DNA of 11,118 nt, from the NCBI GenBank assembly GCA_003512805.1, contig DOOK01000420.1, forward strand, positions 1-11,118, in the 5' to 3' direction. The notes below the pieces were generated by a model, which was given only the letters and a program-made list of their open reading frames with translations, made no database searches and was not told the origin of the DNA. Made by a program: the position numbers and the translations under genes. Shown piece after piece: positions 7,467 through 11,118 of this stretch (positions within the stretch are counted from its first letter, which is position 1; each line of letters begins with the position of its first letter). The DNA is from Erwinia sp. Its GTDB lineage: Bacteria; Pseudomonadota; Gammaproteobacteria; Enterobacterales; Enterobacteriaceae.

Positions 7467-8924
7467 TTGAAACGCCTGAAAATTAATTATCTGTTCATCG
7501 GGCTGGTGACGGTACTGCTCGCGCTTGCGCTGTGGCCGTCGATCCCGTGGCACAGCAGCGGGCTGGACCGGACAGAACAGATAAAAGCACGGGGAGTGTT
7601 GCGCGTCAGCACGCTCAATTCGCCCCTGACTTATTACACAGTCAATAAAGCGCCGGCCGGTATGGATTACGAGCTGGCGAAACGCTTTGCCGATTATCTG
7701 GGCGTCAGGCTGCAGGTTACGGTACGTCAGAACCTTAGCGAACTGTTTGACGACCTGGAAGAGGATAAAGCGGACGTGCTGGCAGCGGGCCTGATCTATA
7801 ACAGCGATCGCCTGTCACGCTTTCGCACCGGCCCGACCTATTATTCCGTTTCCCAGCAGCTGGTGTATCGGATGGGCAAGCCGCGTCCACCGAATCTGGG
7901 CGCGCTGAAGGGCCGACTGACCGTCGCATCTGATTCCGCTTTTGCTTCGACGCTGCGCGATATCCGGCAGAATCAGTATCCCGATATGGATTGGGCGATC
8001 TCTACCGATCAAAGCCCGAATGCCCTGCTGGAAGCGGTAGCGGACGGCAAGCTGGATTATACGGTGGGTGATTCGGTATCGATCGCGCTGCTGCAGCGGA
8101 TCCATCCGCAGCTGGCGGTCGCTTTCGACATCACGGATGAAGAACCGGTGACCTGGTACATGCCGCGCGATAACGACGACAGCCTGTATGCGGCGATGCT
8201 GGACTACTTTAACCAGATGGCGGAAGAAGGCGCGTTGGCAAGGCTGGATGAGAAATATCTGGGCCACGTCGGCACCTTCGATTATGTCGACACCCGCACT
8301 TTTCTGCGGGCCATCGACAGTATGCTGCCCGGCATCCGTCCGCTGTTTGAAAAATATGCCAGCGAGATTGACTGGCGGCTGCTGGCCGCTATTTCCTGGC
8401 AGGAGTCTCACTGGAACCCACAGGCCACCTCGCCTACCGGCGTACGCGGCATGATGATGCTGACCCGCAATACGGCGGACAGCGTTAACGTCAGCCACAG
8501 AACCGATCCGGAACAGAGTATTCGCGGCGGCAGCGAGTATCTGGTGAAAATGATGGAGAAGGTGCCGCAAACCATTCCGGAAGATGAACGCATCTGGTTT
8601 GCGCTGGCGGCTTATAATATGGGCTACGCGCATATGCTGGACGCACGCAGGCTGACGGAAAAGCAAAAGGGCAATCCGGACAGCTGGGCCGACGTTAAGC
8701 AGCGCCTGCCGATGCTGAGCCAGAAACGCTATTACAGCCAGACCACTTACGGTTACGCGCGCGGGCAGGAAGCCTACAACTATGTGGAGAACATCCGCAT
8801 TTACCAGCTGAGCCTGGTAGGCTATTTACAGGATCAGGAAAGAAAGCTGGCGCAGCAGGCGGTGACAGAAGCGCAGCTGGGCAAAGGTTATCCGGCCGTA
8901 GAGCCGCTGGTGGCGCTGAACTGA
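7467..8924 (+). CDS. mltF: MltF, membrane-bound lytic murein transglycosylase F
   Basis: Envelope enzyme that cleaves the MurNAc-GlcNAc bond of peptidoglycan to leave 1,6-anhydro ends. It has 485 residues. A hydrophobic export or anchor segment (about 9-26) lacks a lipobox cysteine. The solute-binding-like domain (SBP family 3, about 43-265) includes RVST and [12 protein letters not shown] and is thought to regulate the enzyme. The lytic transglycosylase domain (about 295-450) has catalytic E313 in WQESHW, then [13 protein letters not shown] and [16 protein letters not shown]. coli MltF is 518 residues; this copy ends soon after the catalytic domain and lacks most of that C-terminal tail. The start is TTG at 7467, with GAGAG about 8 nt ahead; [12 protein letters not shown] matches the E. 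coli N-terminus. No clear promoter is visible between 7303 and 7466; the best candidate (TTGCGC at 7358, CAAAAT at 7381) is weak. Confidence 0.96.
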   Translation: MKRLKINYLFIGLVTVLLALALWPSIPWHSSGLDRTEQIKARGVLRVSTLNSPLTYYTVNKAPAGMDYELAKRFADYLGVRLQVTVRQNLSELFDDLEEDKADVLAAGLIYNSDRLSRFRTGPTYYSVSQQLVYRMGKPRPPNLGALKGRLTVASDSAFASTLRDIRQNQYPDMDWAISTDQSPNALLEAVADGKLDYTVGDSVSIALLQRIHPQLAVAFDITDEEPVTWYMPRDNDDSLYAAMLDYFNQMAEEGALARLDEKYLGHVGTFDYVDTRTFLRAIDSMLPGIRPLFEKYASEIDWRLLAAISWQESHWNPQATSPTGVRGMMMLTRNTADSVNVSHRTDPEQSIRGGSEYLVKMMEKVPQTIPEDERIWFALAAYNMGYAHMLDARRLTEKQKGNPDSWADVKQRLPMLSQKRYYSQTTYGYARGQEAYNYVENIRIYQLSLVGYLQDQERKLAQQAVTEAQLGKGYPAVEPLVALN

Positions 8925-9195
8925 TTAAGAGCGCGGCGAGTCAGGGTAAATCAGAGTCGGATGTACCCCCCGTAAAACGGCTGCGCACTCGGTAAACGGC
9001 AAGCCAAAGACGGATACGGCAACGTTAAACCCGATGCGCGGCGAACCGAAAATGGAGTTACCACGGTATAACGGCTACGTGCGTGATACACAGCGAGCCG
9101 GAGAGGAAGACGGCAAACCACCGGAAAGTTGAAGCACCCGTAACGTTTATAGGTCTTTAAGCCATGCCCTTTTCTACAGGCAGAGTCTTTTCTGC
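8925..9195. other. Intergenic stretch, T-poor with repeated ACGGC
   Basis: Gap between the convergent genes mltF and tadA. I see no credible gene. Positions 8971-9140 contain only 19 T in 170 plus-strand bases. ACGGC recurs at 8977, 8996, 9016, 9071 and 9110; the first three are 19-20 bp apart, in the settings AAAACGGCTGC, AAACGGCAAG and TACGGCAACG. It could be a decayed tandem repeat, the 3' untranslated region of mltF, or an unrecognised small RNA ending at the terminator at 9196-9226. The minus strand is open from 8951 past 9230 in one frame but has no ATG, which A-poverty on that strand explains. Confidence 0.4.
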
Positions 9196-9224
9196 AAAAG
9201 GGCGCTGTTATCCAGCGCCCTTTT

Positions 9225-9226
<2 letters not shown>
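9196..9226. terminator. Two-way terminator between mltF and tadA
   Basis: Perfect 8-bp stem GGGCGCTG/CAGCGCCC with a 5-base loop (9200-9220), AAAA before it and TTTTTT after it, so it has a U tract in both directions. It would stop mltF transcripts on the plus strand and tadA transcripts on the minus strand. The tadA stop codon (9225-9227) overlaps its edge. Confidence 0.93.
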
Positions 9227-9776
<550 letters not shown>

Positions 9777-10415
9777 TTACTCCAGCTGTTGCAGTTCGCC
9801 CTGCGGCGTCACCCGCCAGCGATGCTGACAGAAGAAAAGCAGCGGATTATCCTGTTTGCTGTCGCTGTAGCCGCTGTAAAGTTGTAAAGGTGTACCGATG
9901 CGTTCTTCCAGCCGCGCGACCTTTTCATGCCCCAGACAGCGCATCGTCAATACCCGCCCACCGTAGCCGCGCGCCATCTGGCTGGCGATCAGTTTTACCT
10001 TGGGCAGAAAAGCGGAGTCGAAGTAGACCAGCTCCACCAGCGGCTGTGGTGAACCGGTGATCAGCCAGACGTCAGCGTCATCGCTGTTCAGGTAGTCGGT
10101 AAGCCGTTGTTGCACCACCGGAAAAGCCGTGACGCGTTGACGAAACCACTGGGCAAAGGCTTTTTCGCGTATGTGCAGTTTCGCTTCGCTGTGGCCGAAG
10201 GTGATCGCCCACAACAGCAGGCTCATCGGCCAACGCGCCGCACGTCCCTTGAAAAGCAGGCCAGCGCCGACCACGGGCAGCAACGGCACTACCAGCAGCA
10301 GGTTGAGCGGCTGACGCCATAACAAATAGCGCATAAACGTGCCGAACATATCCTGCTGATGTAGCGTGCCGTCGAGATCGAAAAACACCACACGTCGTTC
10401 CTGACCAGTTATCAA
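9777..10415 (-). CDS. pgpC: PgpC, phosphatidylglycerophosphatase C (formerly YfhB)
   Basis: Inner-membrane HAD-family phosphatase that removes phosphate from phosphatidylglycerophosphate to give phosphatidylglycerol; in E. coli it is one of three such enzymes (PgpA, PgpB, PgpC). HAD motif I FFDLDGT contains D13 and D15. A hydrophobic segment (about 37-55) follows. Motif II is LITGSP, a conserved K lies in LGHEKVA, and the acidic motif is GYSDSKQDN. The C-terminus (CQHRWRVTP.GELQQLE) is almost the same as in E. coli. I chose TTG at 10413-10415: it gives 212 residues (E. coli 211) and the GAGGAGAG just ahead is a strong ribosome site. A longer TTG start at 10448 would add 11 residues and put that site within the coding region. 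It has its own likely promoter and precedes tadA. Confidence 0.95.
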   Translation of the reverse strand: MITGQERRVVFFDLDGTLHQQDMFGTFMRYLLWRQPLNLLLVVPLLPVVGAGLLFKGRAARWPMSLLLWAITFGHSEAKLHIREKAFAQWFRQRVTAFPVVQQRLTDYLNSDDADVWLITGSPQPLVELVYFDSAFLPKVKLIASQMARGYGGRVLTMRCLGHEKVARLEERIGTPLQLYSGYSDSKQDNPLLFFCQHRWRVTPQGELQQLE

Positions 10416-10477
10416 ACCTCTCTCCTCGGGGTAGCCCCCACAAACCAAACGCGTTTTGCGCCTTTATGACGCTGCTA

Positions 10478-10508
10478 ATAATAGTGGACGCTGAGACAGT
10501 GATGTCAA
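10478..10508 (-). promoter_or_regulatory. Probable pgpC-tadA promoter
   Basis: A perfect TTGACA (-35) at 10503-10508 on the minus strand is followed by TATTAT (5 of 6 consensus) at 10478-10483. Spacing is 19 bp, longer than the 17 bp optimum, so strength is probably modest. The start would be near 10471, about 56 nt before the TTG start. It falls in the 119-bp gap after murQ, where I see no strong terminator. Confidence 0.5.
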
Positions 10509-10534
10509 AACTGCGTGGTGCGCATAAGCCAGCT

Positions 10535-11096
10535 TCAGCGCGTAGTGGCCTGAAGCGCCGCACGCAGAAAGCCGCCGTGTTGGGCAAGCAGCGAATTGGC
10601 TTCTGCCGCCTCAACGCCACTCAACACCATCAGGATAGCGGTTTTTACTTCATATGCCGCGTGCCGGAGTGCCTGTTCCGCTTCTGTTGGCCCGCAGCCC
10701 GTCGCCTGACAGACCATTCGGCAAGCGCGATCGGCCAGCTTAACGTTGGTCGCCTGCATATCCACCATCAGGTTTTGATAGACCTTGCCAATTTTCACCA
10801 TGGCGCCGGTTGAGATCATATTCAGTACCAGCTTCTGCGCCGTTCCCGATTTCAGTCTTGTCGATCCGGTGAGGGCCTCTGGCCCGACAACCGGTGAAAT
10901 AGCAATGGCCGCTTCCTGCGCAATCGGAGAATCCGGATTACAGGAAATCGCGGCCGTGCGGCAGCCAGACTGCCGGGCAAAACGTAATGCGCCAACCACA
11001 TAAGGCGTGCGTCCGGAAGCGGCCAGGCCGACCACCATATCCTGCGGCTTTAGCGCCAGCGCCTGTAAATCGCTCACGCCCAGCTGGTCGTTATCT
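10535..11096 (-). CDS. murQ: MurQ, N-acetylmuramic acid 6-phosphate etherase (3' part only)
   Basis: Cytoplasmic enzyme of cell-wall recycling: cleaves the D-lactyl ether of MurNAc-6-phosphate to give GlcNAc-6-phosphate and D-lactate. About 187 C-terminal residues of a family length near 298 are present. The SIS sugar-phosphate domain is visible ([23 protein letters not shown]), with the MurQ signature [18 protein letters not shown] then NMISTGAMV and [16 protein letters not shown]. The C-terminus is HGGFLRAAL. The GTG at 11077 is internal: upstream codons continue the family sequence (DNDQLG aligns with E. coli EDSQQAG) to about 11096, where adapter sequence begins. The gene is therefore cut by the end of the assembly, not by mutation. 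In E. coli murQ lies with murP elsewhere; here its downstream neighbour is pgpC. Confidence 0.94.
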
Positions 11097-11118
11097 AGAT
11101 CGGAAGAGCGTCGTGTAG
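11097..11118. other. Illumina TruSeq adapter left at the contig end
   Basis: The last 22 bases begin AGATCGGAAGAGC, the core of Illumina TruSeq adapters, and continue GTCGTGTAG as in the Read 2-side adapter. The murQ reading frame matches its family up to 11096 and loses similarity here. This is sequencing artefact and should be trimmed. Confidence 0.97.

Noticed and set aside
7815-8666. 283-codon minus-strand open frame opposite mltF
   Set aside because: It overlaps conserved mltF coding sequence, has no ribosome site of note, and its His/Arg/Gln-rich translation is typical of antisense frames.
10492-10507. Short dyad GACA-N4-TGTC over the pgpC -35 region
   Set aside because: Arms are only 4 bp and the spacing differs from the GlrR motif (TGTC-N10-GACA); expected by chance.
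10416-10534. Possible murQ terminator
   Set aside because: The only candidate is a 4-bp TGCG/CGCA stem followed by TTTT near 10505-10525, too weak to call.
10078-10620. 180-codon minus-strand frame overlapping pgpC and the murQ end
   Set aside because: It overlaps two well-supported genes in another frame and no domain is recognisable in the translation.

Overview
The window is a chromosomal housekeeping segment of an Enterobacterales genome. Proteins recalled from Escherichia coli for glrK, purL, mltF, tadA and pgpC match almost end to end. The amino-acid divergence, and murQ lying beside pgpC, suggest a non-Escherichia lineage, perhaps Erwiniaceae (Pantoea/Erwinia); this placement is inference and no 16S rRNA is present. 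GC content looks to be in the mid-50s percent. There is no mobile element, CRISPR array, tRNA or rRNA. LAYOUT: (1) 1-2723, minus strand: glrK-qseG-glrR, an envelope two-component system with its lipoprotein partner, joined by 1-4 bp start/stop overlaps; glrR runs off the left edge. (2) 2724-3308: the small RNA gene glmY with its terminator, overlapping sigma54 and sigma70 promoters, three GlrR-type operators, an IHF-type site, and the purL terminator. (3) 3309-7199, minus strand: purL, with a PurR operator and promoter in the 267-bp divergent gap. (4) 7467-8924, plus strand: mltF. (5) 8925-9224: a convergent gap with a T-poor, ACGGC-rich stretch and a two-way terminator. (6) 9225-10415, minus strand: pgpC then tadA, likely co-transcribed. 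(7) 10535-11096, minus strand: the 3' part of murQ, cut by the contig end; the final 22 bases are Illumina adapter, not genome. HOW THE GENES WORK TOGETHER: GlrK (sensor), QseG (outer-membrane lipoprotein) and GlrR (sigma54 activator) control glmY, which lies directly upstream of their operon. In E. coli GlmY sequesters the adaptor RapZ, which stabilises GlmZ and raises GlmS, the enzyme that makes glucosamine-6-phosphate for cell-wall precursors. MltF and MurQ act in peptidoglycan turnover and recycling, so a cell-envelope theme surrounds purL (purines) and tadA (tRNA editing). ASSESSMENT: I found no undescribed system. The most informative parts are the fully readable glmY control region and the adapter artefact that truncates murQ. 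Four of the six genes whose starts lie in the window after glrR and qseG (glrK, mltF, tadA, pgpC, against purL; murQ start absent) begin with GTG or TTG, so start calls need care.
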